DNA of 64,000 nt, from NCBI RefSeq assembly GCF_051014445.1, contig NC_135147.1:25510479-25574478 (forward strand). The letters run 5' to 3'. A model generated the notes under the pieces. The model made no database searches. It was not told where the DNA came from and saw only the letters and a list, made by a program, of their open reading frames with translations. Of the stretch, positions 12,571 through 24,300 are shown in pieces. The stretch is from Colletes latitarsis. Its lineage: Eukaryota; Arthropoda; Insecta; Hymenoptera; Colletidae. Position 1 is the first letter of the stretch. Every line of letters starts with the position of its first letter. The position numbers were made by a program, and so were the translations under genes.

Positions 12571-14355
12571 ACAGGGTGTTCGGCCATCCCAAGGAAAAAT
12601 TTAAATAGAGGATTCTGGAGGCCAAAATAAGACGAAGATCAAGAATATCAATTCCTTGACTGAGGCTTGATTAGAAAGTTATTAACAAATTAAATTAAAA
12701 AGTTTCAAATCATTCTGAAAAAATTTTATTTAGTTGCAAGGGTCAAATATAAGCATTTTTCGTGGATAGACATACCCCCGAAATCCTACGCACTTTCGAG
12801 AAAAAAATTCCTTACCGAAAATGTAATGTCTGACCATACGTTGATATGTTTCCCTGAAATTTTTCGGCGAAAAAAAAAAAATTTCAAATCGTTCTGGAAA
12901 AAATATTTTCGGTTGTGGGGGTCAATTGCAATCATTTTTGGTCATTAGACATACCCTCGAAATCCTATCCACTTTCGAGAAAAAAATTCGCAAAGGTGTG
13001 AAATTTTTCGATAAAATTAAAAAATTTCAAATCATACTAAAAAAATTATATTTAGTTGCAGGGGTCAAATATAAGCATTTTTCGTGGATAGGCATACTCC
13101 CGAAATCCTGTCCACTTTCGAGAAAAAAATTCGCGAAGGTGTGAAATTTTTCGATAAAATCAAAACATTTCAAATCATACTAAAAAAATTATATTTAGTT
13201 GCAAGGGTCAAATATAAGCATTTTTGGTGGATAGACATACTCCCGAAATCCTATCCACTTTCGAGAAAAAAATTCGCGAAGGTGTGAAATTTTTCGGCAA
13301 AATTAAAAAATTTCAAATCATACTAAAAAAATTATATTTAGTTGCAGGGGTCAATTATAAGCATTTTTGGTGGATAGACATACCCCCGAAATCCTACGCA
13401 TTTTCGAGAAAAAAATTCCTTACCGAAAATGTAATGTCTGACCATACGTTGATATATTCCCCTGAAATTTTTCGGCGAAAAAAAAAATTTCAAATCGTTC
13501 TGGAAAAAATATTTTTAGATGCAAGGGTCAATTGCAAGCATTTTTAGTCAACAGACATACCCCCGAAATCCTACTCAATTTCGAGAAAAAAATTCCTTAC
13601 CAAAAATCTGGTGTGAGGCCAGAAACGTTGCCCGAAAATTTCATGCGAATCTTTAAAACGTCATAACTTCTGAACGAATTGAACGATTTTAATGTTTAAA
13701 AAAGCAAACTACGCGTATTTTGATGGAGAATATGTACAAATTGCAAAAATATTCGAAAAGTTGGTACTTGACCCCACAAAATGAGAAAAACCCCATAAAA
13801 ATGGTCCAATTTTCAAACAGCCATAATTCCTACAATAGTGAATATATTTCAATGAAACTTTTTTCTGAAACAGAGCTCATGGGTACCTACAAAAAAGTAT
13901 TAGACAACTTTTCTGTAGGGCGTCAAATAAAATGACTAAATATTAAAAACGAATTTTTAAGAAAAATCGACAGGGGGTAGGTGCCTAAATTCTTCGACGA
14001 AAAAAAAAATTTCAAATCGATCCGAAAAAATTATTGTCATTTGCAGTGGTCAATTACAATAATTTTTGGTGAATAGACATACCCTCGAAATCCTACCCAC
14101 TTTCGAGAAAAAAATTCGAGGTGTGAAATATTTCGGCAAAACTAAAAAATTTCAAATCACACTAAAAAAATTATATTTAGTTACAGGGGTCAATTATAAG
14201 CATTTTTGGTGAATATACCTACCCCCGAAGTCCTATCCACTTTCTAGAAAAAAATTCAATACGAGCGGAACAAATTAGTATTCTTGATTTTCGTCTCATT
14301 TTGGCCTCCAGAATCTCCCATTAAAATTTTCCCCAGGGGTGGATGAACACCCTGT
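12571..14355. mobile_element. Family A TIR element, about 1.8 kb, non-autonomous
   Basis: The left end begins ACAGGGTGTTCGGCCATCCC; the right end finishes GGTGGATGAACACCCTGT. The reverse complement of the last ~85 bp (14271-14355) matches the first ~85 bp through GGATTCTGGAGGCCAAAATA and GACGAAGATCAAGAATA, so the TIRs are long. Inside there is no transposase: the body is 143-bp subrepeats (about 12690-13600), a ~390-bp unique module (13600-13990) containing CATAACTTCTGAACGAATTG, then two more subrepeats. Flanking dinucleotides near both ends include TA, but I cannot fix a clean target duplication. It is a non-autonomous DNA transposon by architecture; the superfamily is not assigned. Relatives lie at 17721, 38430 and 48571. 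Confidence 0.88.
12690..13600 (+). repeat. 143-bp subrepeat array inside the family A element
   Basis: The word TTTCGAGAAAAAAATTC recurs at 12794, 12973, 13116, 13259, 13402 and about 13579, giving steps of 179, 143, 143, 143 and 177 bp. Two further copies lie at 14101 and 14241 (the last mutated to TTTCTAGAAA). Units run TTTCAAATC-T-CT-AAAAA, a TTAGTTGCAGGGGTCAA-type segment, GCATTTTTGGTGGATAGACA and CCCGAAATCCTA. The longer steps carry an extra ATGTCTGACCATACGTTGAT module. Open frames of 67-107 residues across it are artefacts of the repeat. Confidence 0.92.
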
Positions 14356-15701
14356 ATGTTACAAGAAAGTTCTTCCTTTTCACGTAGAAGAAACACGAAA
14401 TTGTTTTACGAACAACCCGATAGTAGCGATAAAAATCAGGGGAGACGCGGTTTCACCGGTGGTCGAGTTGATTTTGTTTGGATTATAGCGTAGTAGTCGC
14501 ACGCGATTCTCGCATGAGCTCTCGCAGGATAGGTTTCGGCAGAATTGGCTCGGATATAATTCGGCGGTGGTCCTGCAGCCCTTCTCGAAGCTGCTGCTCG
14601 ACCGCTCTTCCGTTTCTAGCGGCCCTTCCGGCAGAATGGATCGGACCAACGGTGTCCACTGTACCAGCGCGGACTGGTGTGCGGTAAGTGGTACGAGCGC
14701 GAAACGGGTCAGCCGTAAGGAGCGAAATCGCTGTCTGTCCGTAGTGGCCGGGGATCCTCTTTCGACGTACAGCCGACGCGGGGACATTGCTCGATGGAAC
14801 CCGGAAGTCGCATCTAGACCCTCCAGGAATATCTAGAAGCTACGAAACTCTGTCTCGACGTTGGCAGATAGGACGGAAAGAGATCGATGGGCGCGCCGTT
14901 TCGTGTTCCACGGACGCACGAACGACCCTCTTCGTCAAATTTTATTATCATCGGGAGATAGTTTCACTTGAGAATAGAAATTAGCCCCATGTCGTTCAAT
15001 TTCCACGGAGAGACGCAATTAAAAATGTATTTGTAAATAGACGAAACGCGTTCCAGTAACTGCCTCAAGAGTTTCCCGTTAGAATTTTTCTCGTGAAGTA
15101 GTTGTTAAACTGTACGAAATTCTCCTTTGATCGAATGGGAAACGTTGGAACCCCCCCACTATATATAACTTGGTTCTCAAGTTTTCGAAGAAGACCTGGA
15201 AGGGGTGGAAAACTTCATCGCGATCTTTTGTCCCGTCAACGAATAAACGACGGCTGGGAAGAAGTTTAATTAATATTTTAAAATATCCACGATCACGTCT
15301 GTATACTTCTGTCTATCGTGAATATAAACAGTAGCGGTTCGATGCAGGGGGTGATAAAATAAAATACAAATGTCCTCGACAAAGTCGAAAAGTAACACGA
15401 GACTGTACGCGTTATGCAATCCGTTCGAAGGGAATAAAAACGGGGAGAATCATGCGGGGGGAGTCGAATGATTCTTTTAGTGGCGGGAATTTAATTTCCT
15501 CGGCGACTTCTTGGAAGTGTTTTTCCAACGATCGCCGGGGAACTGTTCCCTTTCCTCGTGTCGCGTAACGATCGACGCGTAAGTTTTTACGTGACAGCGG
15601 CGGAAAAGAAATCGCGCTCAAACGTACGCGGACAATCTAAAAAAAAAAATCGAGAGAAACTATCGAACGACGAATTAAATTATAATAAAGTGCGAACGGG
15701 A

Positions 15702-15718
15702 GGGGGGGGGGGGGGGGG
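15702..15718 (+). repeat. Poly(G) run, 17 bases
   Basis: Seventeen consecutive G bases, preceded by ACGGGA and followed by TGTCG. It could fold as a G-quadruplex and is prone to length error in sequencing, so the exact count is uncertain. Confidence 0.9.
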
Positions 15719-16140
15719 TGTCGTTCGAGGGGGTTTCGTGGCTCAAGAATAATTGAGGGCTCGACGCTGGGCGCGAAAGTGAGCGTTATTAAAGCCAGTC
15801 GGGGCCCGGGCGAGCTCCGCGAAACGTAATTAAAAATCTAATTTCATTGCGAGCGCGAGCCAGAACTGAAATTATATCCTCGTAATCGTTTCGTGCACAA
15901 ATATATGGTATATTTGTAGCTTATATAGCGCGAGCGCAAATTGCCTCCGTCGTTCCCGCGACCAGGGAACTTCGCGTGAATTTATCTTCGATCCAGCTAA
16001 TTTCTAAAGAATCCTCGGGGTCCGTTTGATTCTTCCGTGAGACGTTTCACTCCGGTCTCACGTTCCAGCCTTACGAGTCGTGAGTCGTAGAGGGTGGCAA
16101 ATGGTCGTGGTTTACGAGTGCGTGGCTTTTTACCTATTAT

Positions 16141-16157
16141 TTTTTTTTTTTTTTTTT
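16141..16157 (+). repeat. Poly(T) run, 17 bases
   Basis: An uninterrupted T17 tract after CCTATTA. Read on the minus strand it is an A17 tract, but no recognisable retroelement body adjoins it. Confidence 0.85.
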
Positions 16158-16698
16158 ACTTTCCTCGAAATGTTTTACAAACGCGAACGCAAGGTTGAGT
16201 CGACCGGGCGACCAGGCGCGGAGAGTTCGTCAGTTTCCAGGCGGGAGGCCATATTAAAAACGAGCAATAGCTCAGAGCCGCTTATTTTATGGGCAATGCG
16301 TCGCGGTTTCGTTTTATTCTGTGATTTGCCGCCGCAACGTATTACTCCGGGGTCGTATTCCGCGTTTACAACCTCCGCCGGAGCGATGCGTCGCGGAACA
16401 TCGAGTCCCGCCGGCAGGCGGCGGACCCCTCGCATCGCGAATTCTTTTTGCTTCGCGTCCGTGCACGCCTAATGATCTCTCCTCCCGGTCCAGCATCCTC
16501 GGAAAACACACACTGCCGGGGCCAGAGCAAGGAAATGCGCCAGACGATTCTTCGAGAATGACCGGGGGGGAGAACAATGTTCGAAAAATGGTCTTGGAAC
16601 TTGCCAGGAAGATAGAAAATACGGCAATCGTGCCGCTCACGATCGCGAGTTTGCAACCCTCTTTGATATAAAACTATAGAAACGCTTTTAGAGTTATG

Positions 16699-17217
16699 AA
16701 ATTGTTTAAATTATTGTCCTCATTACTTTTGTATCGTCATAGAGGATGCCCATTGTTAATCTGAGAATGAATATTGCAGTAATGATTCGTAAAATGAATG
16801 TTATTCGTAAGTTAAACACTTCTATTCCACCTGTAGGGATCCCCCTTGTGTGAGGGATTGGTTTTAGAAAAATAGAAAGCTTCTACGAGCTAAAATTATT
16901 CGTTCAAGTGGTATTTTAATCTCTTTGTTTATGTATCGTTCGAATAAAATTGTTTAAATTATTGTCTTCGTGATGAAACTCGTTTTGTATATTTCTGTAT
17001 CGTCAGAGGGGATGTCCAGTGTTAATCTGGGAATGAAAATTGCAGTAATGATTCGTAAAATGAATGCAATTCGTAAGTTGAACACTTCTATTCCACCTGT
17101 AGGGATCCCCCTTGCGTGAGGGATTGGTTTTAGGAAAATAGGAAGCTTCTATGAGCTAAAATTATTCGTTCAAGTGGTATTTTAATCTCTTTGTTTATGT
17201 ATCGTTCGAATAAAATT
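16699..17217 (+). repeat. Two-copy tandem duplication, about 250-bp unit
   Basis: ATTGTTTAAATTATTGTC starts copies at 16701 and 16949 (248-bp step). Copy 2 ends near 17217 and has about 20 extra bases near 16975-16995. Shared landmarks are ATTCCACCTGTAGGGATCCC, TGAGGGATTGGTTTTAG and GTTTATGTATCGTTCGAATA. Both copies contain CAGTAATGATTCGTAAAATG and ATTCGTAAGTT-AACACTTCT, which reappear in reverse complement in the duplication at 52688-52974. Confidence 0.93.
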
Positions 17218-17720
17218 TTCCCCCGGCGTCTGCATGATGGAAACCTCCGCGAGACCATTGTTCTTCGCTGTTTCCCGCCACGTAATATATTTTTGGCCCC
17301 TTGATTTCATCGTACGCATCTATCGATTTTCCTGTTCCATCGTTTAATATATTTGCAGCCATAAATTCCACCGAAAGCTTTTCCAGTTATTGCTCGAGAT
17401 TGCCAAATAATTTACAACGTGGTACACGAAGTATATGATTAATTTAATTAGCCCGACCACCGCCACGGGCACGCTAATGTTATCAAAATTATCCTACCAC
17501 CGATCCACTCCCACATCTATGTTCTAGTATTTAAATATTATCTTGGGCAATATATCACGAGATTTTTTAAACATTCGAGGACCCTTTGAATTAAATCATC
17601 CGCAAAAGACGATTCAACCCAGAAAAGTGGAAGGTTCAACTTTGAAATTATGGCGATGGTACTTCCTCTCGCCAGTAGATGACTATGCTCAACTTTCCTC
17701 TCTCGTAAGTGTTCTTGTAT
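17218..17720. other. Single-copy non-coding spacer
   Basis: AT-rich sequence between the 248-bp duplication and the second family A element. No frame longer than 66 residues; nothing recognisable. Confidence 0.5.
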
Positions 17721-18539
17721 ACAGGGTGTTTAGCCACCCCTAGGAAAAATTTTAATACAGGATTCTAGAGATCAAAATAAGACGAAAATCAAGAATACCA
17801 ATTTGTTCATGTTATTAAGAATTAAATTCAAAAATTTCAAATCGTTCTGGAAAAATTGTTTTCGGTTGCGGGGATCAATTACAATCATTTTTGGTGAATA
17901 CACATACTTTCGAAATCCTACCCACTTTCGAGAAAAAAATCAGTTAGGTGCTGAAATTTGTCGACGAAAAAAAAATTTTTCAAATCGTTCTAAAAAAATT
18001 ATTTTTAGATGCAGGTGTCAAATACAATAATTTTTGGTGAATACACATACCCCCGAATTCCTACTCAGTTTCGAGAAAAAAATTCATTACCGAAAATATA
18101 CTGTCTGACCATACCGTTGACATGTTTCACTGAAATTTTTTGGCGAAAAAAAATTTTTTCAAATCGTTTTAAAAAAATTATTTTTAGATGCAAGGGTCAA
18201 TTACAATCACTTTTGGTGATTAGGCATACTCCCGAAATCCTACGCACTTTCGAGAAAAAAATTCGAGAAGGTGTGAAATTTGTCGTCGAAATTAAAATAT
18301 TTCAAATCGTTCTGAAAAAAATATTGTTACGTATGGGGATCAATTACAATCATTTTTGGTGAACAGACATACCCACGAAATCTTGCGCATTTTCGTGAAA
18401 AAAATTCAGTACGGTCGGAACTGTAAACGTTAATAACTGTTTAACGAAGCCTTCATCAACAAATTGGTATTCTTGATTTTCGTCTTATTTGGGCCTCTAG
18501 AATCCGCCATTAAAATTTTTCCCAGGGGTGACTGAACAC
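17721..18539. mobile_element. Family A TIR element, about 0.8 kb, second copy
   Basis: The left end ACAGGGTGTTTAGCCACCCC is preceded by TTGTAT. The right end mirrors it (TATTCTTGATTTTCGTCTTA, GGCCTCTAGAATCCGCCATT, then CCCAGGGGTGACTGAACAC) but lacks the terminal CCTGT, so the right tip is mutated or lost. The interior holds about four diverged subrepeats (CGAGAAAAAAAT near 17930, 18070, 18250 and a mutated one near 18395) and no transposase. It is a shorter deletion relative of the 12571-14355 element in the same orientation. Confidence 0.86.
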
Positions 18540-18855
18540 GATCCAAAGATTAACGTTCAAAATTTGAGAAAATAATTAATCGTAATAATAAAGTATCGTC
18601 GGCGTCGACTTTGCAAATAACTAGCGTCTATTTCGTAGAATAACGGGATCCTGGATACGCAGTTGTTTATCCGTGGAAAGAAAAGGCCAGAGAGACACGA
18701 GGAGCGGGGTTAGAGGAGAATCTCGAGCATCGAAATTTAATTTCAGTCGGAGGAAGTTTCTGGCAGCGATCGCTTCCGACTGCCGTCTACGGTATCGCGT
18801 CTAGCGTCGAAATTACCGGGACGTTTAGCTTTTAAAGAAGTTTCTGTCTCCGGGT
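18540..18855. other. Single-copy non-coding spacer
   Basis: AT-rich then mixed sequence with no open frame or element that I can support. Confidence 0.5.
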
Positions 18856-18922
18856 GGTGTACAGTGCGCCGTGTACCGTGTACCCCGGAACCGTGTACCA
18901 TGTATCGTGTACCGTGTACATA
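18856..18922 (+). repeat. GTGTACC minisatellite
   Basis: About seven imperfect copies of GTGTACC or close variants (GTGTACAG, GTGTACCGTGTACC, GTGTACCATGTATC, GTGTACCGTGTACA) in 67 bp. Short, locally generated repeat. Confidence 0.8.
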
Positions 18923-20140
18923 CAGGACAGAACAAGCGCCCGATGTGTATCGTTCTCCACCCCCCGTCCCTGTTTAAACGGGGTAAATAGGAATGGCAAT
19001 AATACGCCGTGTCTTGCGAGAGAGTATCGACCTATCGGCGGTGGAGCCTCTCTCGAGACCGATATTATGTGTTAGGAAGAAATGAAAGAGGAAAGAAAAA
19101 AACGCTACTCGACGGGGTTACGCGTTCTCGAGCGCGAAGACGAAGACGGCTACGTGCAAGAGAATGGAGGAAACGTAGCGACTGGAAAACGAGAGGTAAC
19201 TACGAGAATACGTACTCCTCCGATTTCAGTACACTCGTCCCTGCTTCCTTGTAATTTGTCGTCTACGAGGTATGCTCGTCGCTATTGGAAGTCCCCCCCC
19301 TCTCGGGGCAGCCACTCGAGGAAAATGGGAAAGTAACGAATTCTCCTTGTGTTTTTACGAGGACGCGATATTAAGAAAAAAGTCGACGTTCCCCCTGCCC
19401 TCGGAAGACACGCGTCGCGCGGAGGATTTCGCGATCCGACGATTAACGGGTCGCTCGAAAGGCGGGAGGTTCGCGACAGAGGCGAGCAGGGTGGAAAAAG
19501 CATCGCGATTCGTCGGGCAAAGCGACTCGAAATCGATGCCGCCTCTCATTAACGTAATGCGTCCCGTCAAAGGTCGATAGCGCGAGATCGAAGCCGACGC
19601 CGAGAACCGGAATCCGAGCAGTCTGCGGCGCGGGGGGGTGGAGGGTGAATCGATTGCCCTCGCCGATATTAATCTCGGTCCTCTGTACGGCGACCCCAGC
19701 GACCGGACGACCGCTTCGAACGGTCGTTCTAATTGGAAGACGAAGTCGAAAATAATTATTCAAGGTCGGGGGAGGTGGTGGAACAGCCCCAGTACGTTTG
19801 CTCTCGCGACGGTACTGGCTATTTGTCAAATCCCGATGAACTTCGTCGCGGTGTCACGAAGACACGCTCTCGACCATGAATTAAAGCGACGACGCTTGCG
19901 AATTCGCGCTCCGTCCATTGTCCCGAGTTTCGAGTTTGCGGCTGCTGTTATCGAACTACGGGATGCACTTCAATCCAAGACAATCCGTCCTCTAATTCGA
20001 GGATTACCCACCCCCCGCGTCACGATCGGGGGTTGTGTTTCTTGGGGAACGCAATATTTGGCTACGATGTCCCCCCGGGGAATTCAATTGATTCGTAGAG
20101 TCAACGTTTAAATTAAAATACACCCTACACTAACGATTCT
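18923..20140. other. Single-copy GC-rich non-coding stretch
   Basis: CpG-rich around 19000-19800. Frames of 102-157 residues occur on plus (19638-20111) and 128 residues on minus (19443-19829) over the same DNA. They are Arg-rich, without recognisable motifs, so I do not call them genes. Confidence 0.45.
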
Positions 20141-20277
20141 TTCACCCCTTAACGCATGATTTAACTACAAATAATTTTTCGAACGTACGCTGTTCAATTT
20201 TATTTAAATTTGTTCGTACAAGGAATGGCCACGAAAAAGAAAATTGTCAGACTCGTCATTGTACAGCAAGGGGTTAA
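20141..20277. mobile_element. Solo TTAA-flanked MITE, piggyBac-like (family C)
   Basis: The left end is TTCACCCCTTAACGCATGAT, which would be TTAACCCC with one substitution. The right end is GTACAGCAAGGGGTTAA, with an intact TTAA; its reverse complement begins TTAACCCCTTGCTGTAC. TTAA target sites with CCC-type tips are typical of piggyBac-superfamily elements (established knowledge). The body (GTTCAATTTTATTTAAATTT, ACAAGGAATGGCCACGAAAA) matches the units of the array at 28619-30929 but lacks about 70 bp of their centre. At 137 bp it has no coding capacity. Confidence 0.8.
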
Positions 20278-21277
20278 TATAAACAGATTAATAGTTTTGT
20301 GAAGAACATCGAAGTGCATCGATTGATGTAATCAAAATTCTATGATTTCATTTAAAATAATGTTAATGGTCTTCGAAACACTTTTCGCCACGCGTAATTT
20401 ATTATTTCACAATAAAACTGGAAACGCAGGAGCCCGAAGTTGGCTGGCCATAGAGCGACGGGGCGCAAGAAAAAATTGCAGGCGCGAAAGTTACGATTTT
20501 TCCGCGGCCCAGTCGGTCCCACGGTATAAATTTATGTGGCAACTTTCGCCGTGGAACCAAATGCACGGAGATATCCGGATATTATATATAGGGAGAAGTC
20601 AGGTGGTAGTTTATCCTTTCGTAGACACCCGCTAGACGTTATGGCTCCTGGAACGTACTTCTGCTCGTCGTTTCGAGGGTCGAGTCCCCGGGACCTCCCT
20701 GAAATCCACGGGACTCGTTTCGCGGGGAATTATTTACGATCGTGTGTCGAACCCCGGGGCACTCCGCGGGACGAAGAAGAAATCGAAACGCGTGGCTGAA
20801 ATACTAAACGATGGCGACTGCAGCCTGATTCGATTCCACGAATAAGTAAACCGGGCACAGGTGCGTCTGTTGTTTCCCACCATCCGAATGAAACACTGAT
20901 TTTCGCTACCCCTCGCGCCCAGGGCTCTTTAATCAACACGAGATACACCTAACAGGGTCTCCACTTTGTTCCGGATGGACGGGGGAACGCCAGGGGCGTA
21001 GCAACAACGCGCTGAGACGGAGTAAATTGACGCAACAATCGTGGCGCTCGTTACGGGGAACTGTGTAACGCCTTTTGTTTATTTGCCTCTAAATGGAGTC
21101 TTAAAGTGCAGTATTTGGTAACAGATTTTGGGTTGAACTGTTCTTCGAGTTGAAAGTAATAACATTACGGTCTATATTCGCGTTTTTCTAAAAAATATGT
21201 TTCCCTTTATCCACTTTAGTTTCCAGTGTTTATTTACGCCTCACAGTGCCATTATTTTTTAGCAATTTATCCGACAC

Positions 21278-21345
21278 GAGTATACATATTCTAATTAAAA
21301 GAAAACCCAAATTTTAATGCAGTGCTCAACGTGAAAGGTTTCAAT
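21278..21345 (+). repeat. Short dispersed repeat, pair member 1
   Basis: CGAGTATACATATTCTAATT followed by AAAAGAAAA and then ATTTTAATGCA-TGCTCAACGTGAAAGG parallels 50204-50272 (CGAATACATATTCTAATCGA, AAGAAAA, ATTTTAAGGTAATCGTCAAC, ATGGGAGG). About 70 bp of diverged similarity in the same orientation; family unknown. Confidence 0.55.
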
Positions 21346-24300
21346 AAAATTGCTCCGCTACCCCCAAACAGAAATTTGCAACAAGTCTCACAAATGGAAT
21401 TAATTTTATCATTCACGTGTCCTGTTCTAACCACATAAATTTATTTTAAAAAAAACATTTCCTCGTGAATAGTACCACTAATATCTCGATGCATTAACGA
21501 AGCAATAAAAGCTGCAATTTATTTACGAACGAGGCTAATCAAGATGGCGCGCGTGCGAGACCGCAATGGACATCGAGCAGGGATTTGTTCGGTCAGTGAT
21601 CGGTAGATTCGAGGAAAATCCGCGGAAATTTGCGGACACCTTAACGGCCGACCGTTCATGAATTAAATATCGTTCGGGGACGTGCAACCCCGGGCGAGAA
21701 TACGGAGCTCGCGCACGCGAAAAACAGCCCCTCGTAAAGCCATCGGGCACGATAAACGTCGCGACGAGCGCGGAGAAGCCGACGAACGACGGTATTTAAA
21801 TTGTATATTTTCGAGGGTTCCGGTTATTATTTTCCGCGAGGTATGCCGCGCGATTTTCGAGGCCCCTCCGGTTTTAATTGCGCCGCGACGCTGGACGGCC
21901 GACGGCGATGGCTCGATCGGCACCGATCGTTATTATCGCCGCTAACGAGTAATTTGTTTACCCGATGACGATATAATTTCGAACGTTCCGCGGGATCGGA
22001 TAAACCCGGGGACACTTTGGCGAGGGGGTGGGAACAGGGGGTGGTCTCGGTGGTACTGTGACGTGACGGACCGCAATCGCTTTACATATTCATGATGTAG
22101 CTTCGTGGACGTGCACCGCAAAATCATAGAATTCAAGCGTCGTCCGTTCAGGATTGTCCCGCGATCGTTCCTACCCCCCCCTGTCCACGGTTCGATCTCT
22201 TCTTTTTCGCGCCGCGTAACATTCTTCGCGATCGTTAGCGCCCGCAGGAGCCTCGAGGCTCTTAATTACCAAGCTGGGGGTTCTTATTTGTCGAAGAAAT
22301 ATTTCTAATCTCCCAACGTTTCGTTTACTAATGCACCATTTAGTGTACGAATGGCACAGATTGCAGGAAGAAGACAATATGGACTCCTCCCATATAAAAC
22401 CTAATTATATAATAAAATTTTGAGAATACGCGTCCAACTTCCTAGAAACGAATCGTCTGCTCGCGTTGGGGCGCGAAGAATCAAACAAAACAGTTTTCCG
22501 CGGGATTTTACTAAAATTATAAAATTTTCAGGTATTCCTCCGTCTATCCAGCAGCGAGGACCGGAGTAATGAAACAACCATCTCGATCCTGGTCTGGAAT
22601 AACATCGAGGAAATAGCACGGGGCTCAAAGTATCGCAATCTCTTCGAATATTTCCTTAAGTAAATTGAGAGGGAAGCAGAAGAGGACGACGGTTATCGTC
22701 GTGTGCAAGTCTCCCCGACCGCGTTACATAAAACCGTCCCCGTTCTTTCCCTTTCACGCTGATTAATCCCACCGTATTAATACGGCTTTAACGAGCCGGC
22801 AGGACGAGGGGCTCGACACGGTAATTCGTAGAGGGGGTGGCGGAGGGGGTGGCTTGGAAGTCGAAGTCGAAGTCGATCGCGCCTCTCTGGATCCGAGCCA
22901 CCGTGATATCGATTCGGTTCTTAAAGCGTGAAACGGGTCGTCGACTTTCATCCTTTTCCGTTCGACGCTCCGGGAATTAGGGTCGACTTTCATCCTTTCC
23001 GAGCGAAGAACTCGAGAAGGGCCTGAAAGCCGTGAGAGGACTCCGGGGGCTCTTTTTTACGATAAATTTCACCGAGTGCCCGGGGTCAATCGTTTCGTCG
23101 ACCTCCCCCTCTCGAAGGGCACCGGTAATCTTGTACCTCGTCCAAGCACCGGTTTTCCACCAGTCGTGGAAAAAGGGCACCAGGACCACGGAAACCTCAG
23201 GATCGTCGACCTGGCCAATCCTGTTGTTACAGACTGCGTTTCTTCCTCGGATGGAACACCCAAACTTCTTTCGTGTCGGATCTCGTTGGTCACGGTCGAA
23301 GAATTAGAATGATTTGGAAAATAATAGTCGCCAATTGTCTCGTCCCTTTATTTTAAACCACTTAGGAATTCGTAACGTCGAAATTTTTCACCCGTTCAAA
23401 CCCCCTTTTTCTTCGATAATTAATCGTTTCGCTATATCAAGTTTGGAGGAAACGAACAACCGGGAAAGTAGATCGCGAAGCGTGTCAAGTGGCACCGCGG
23501 AAGATGGTACTGAAATAATTACGCAGCTAAGAGATAAATTTAGGTTGGAGTCGAATGCCCGGAGAATCCGTGTTCTTAAAGTTCCTACGATATCGCGGGG
23601 TATTTGGAACATTTTCGAAAGATTCGATATTTAAACCTGTTGAAATTGGAAGACTTATAATTTCTACGTACGTTGCTGAAGCGAGTTTAGTCTAAAGTTC
23701 TTATAAAAAATACAGGAACTGGGTTGATAGTTCCGGAGACAAAAATCCTGGTTGGATTATCGAAGTAAAGCGTAAAGCTGTTGTATTCTATTTTTATAGA
23801 AAAAGTGTTGTCCTGGTAAGTGGTTGACATTCCTCCTCGAGGATACGGTTCCCGACTTACATAAGCCCGAGTTACGTAAACTTCAGACTTACGTAATTGT
23901 TTTGGTACAGTCTTAGAGATACTTCCTGCAAACCCCAGAAAGGTCTGGCCATGTTTCATGGAACAGACGAAAAGACCGTGCGTTTCTTAAAACTGGAAGG
24001 AAAAGTTGAGGAGTACTTATCGGTTTGTTGCAAGATTTATGAAGGGAAGGAGTAGCATACGAGGCAGACGGGAATTAACTGGATGAAAGTATAAATTTCA
24101 ACAGATACAAATTCAACTGCTCGATCGAACGTCACGTCTGCACGTTGGCCTCATTATCGATTATTCCACTAAAATTTTAACGTCTATATGGTTACTCTAA
24201 TCTCTTTTCGTTCGATGCTTCGTTTTATAAGTCAGGTTCAATTACTCAAACAAGCGAAATTCAATACAATCGGTCTGACCTGTAATCTACTTTTCCACTT

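Larger units (their letters stand above)
14356..16698. other. Single-copy non-coding stretch
   Basis: GC-rich around 14450-14940 and 16160-16600, AT-rich between. Overlapping open frames on both strands (for example 135 residues on minus at 14380-14787 and 130 residues on plus at 16080-16472, the latter with a poly-Phe run from a T tract) do not look like real exons. Simple runs are listed separately. Confidence 0.5.

Noticed and set aside
12571..14355. Exact target-site duplication for the family A element
   Set aside because: TA-like dinucleotides occur near both tips, but the left side has extra bases (ATAC before ACAGGG), so no clean duplication can be asserted.
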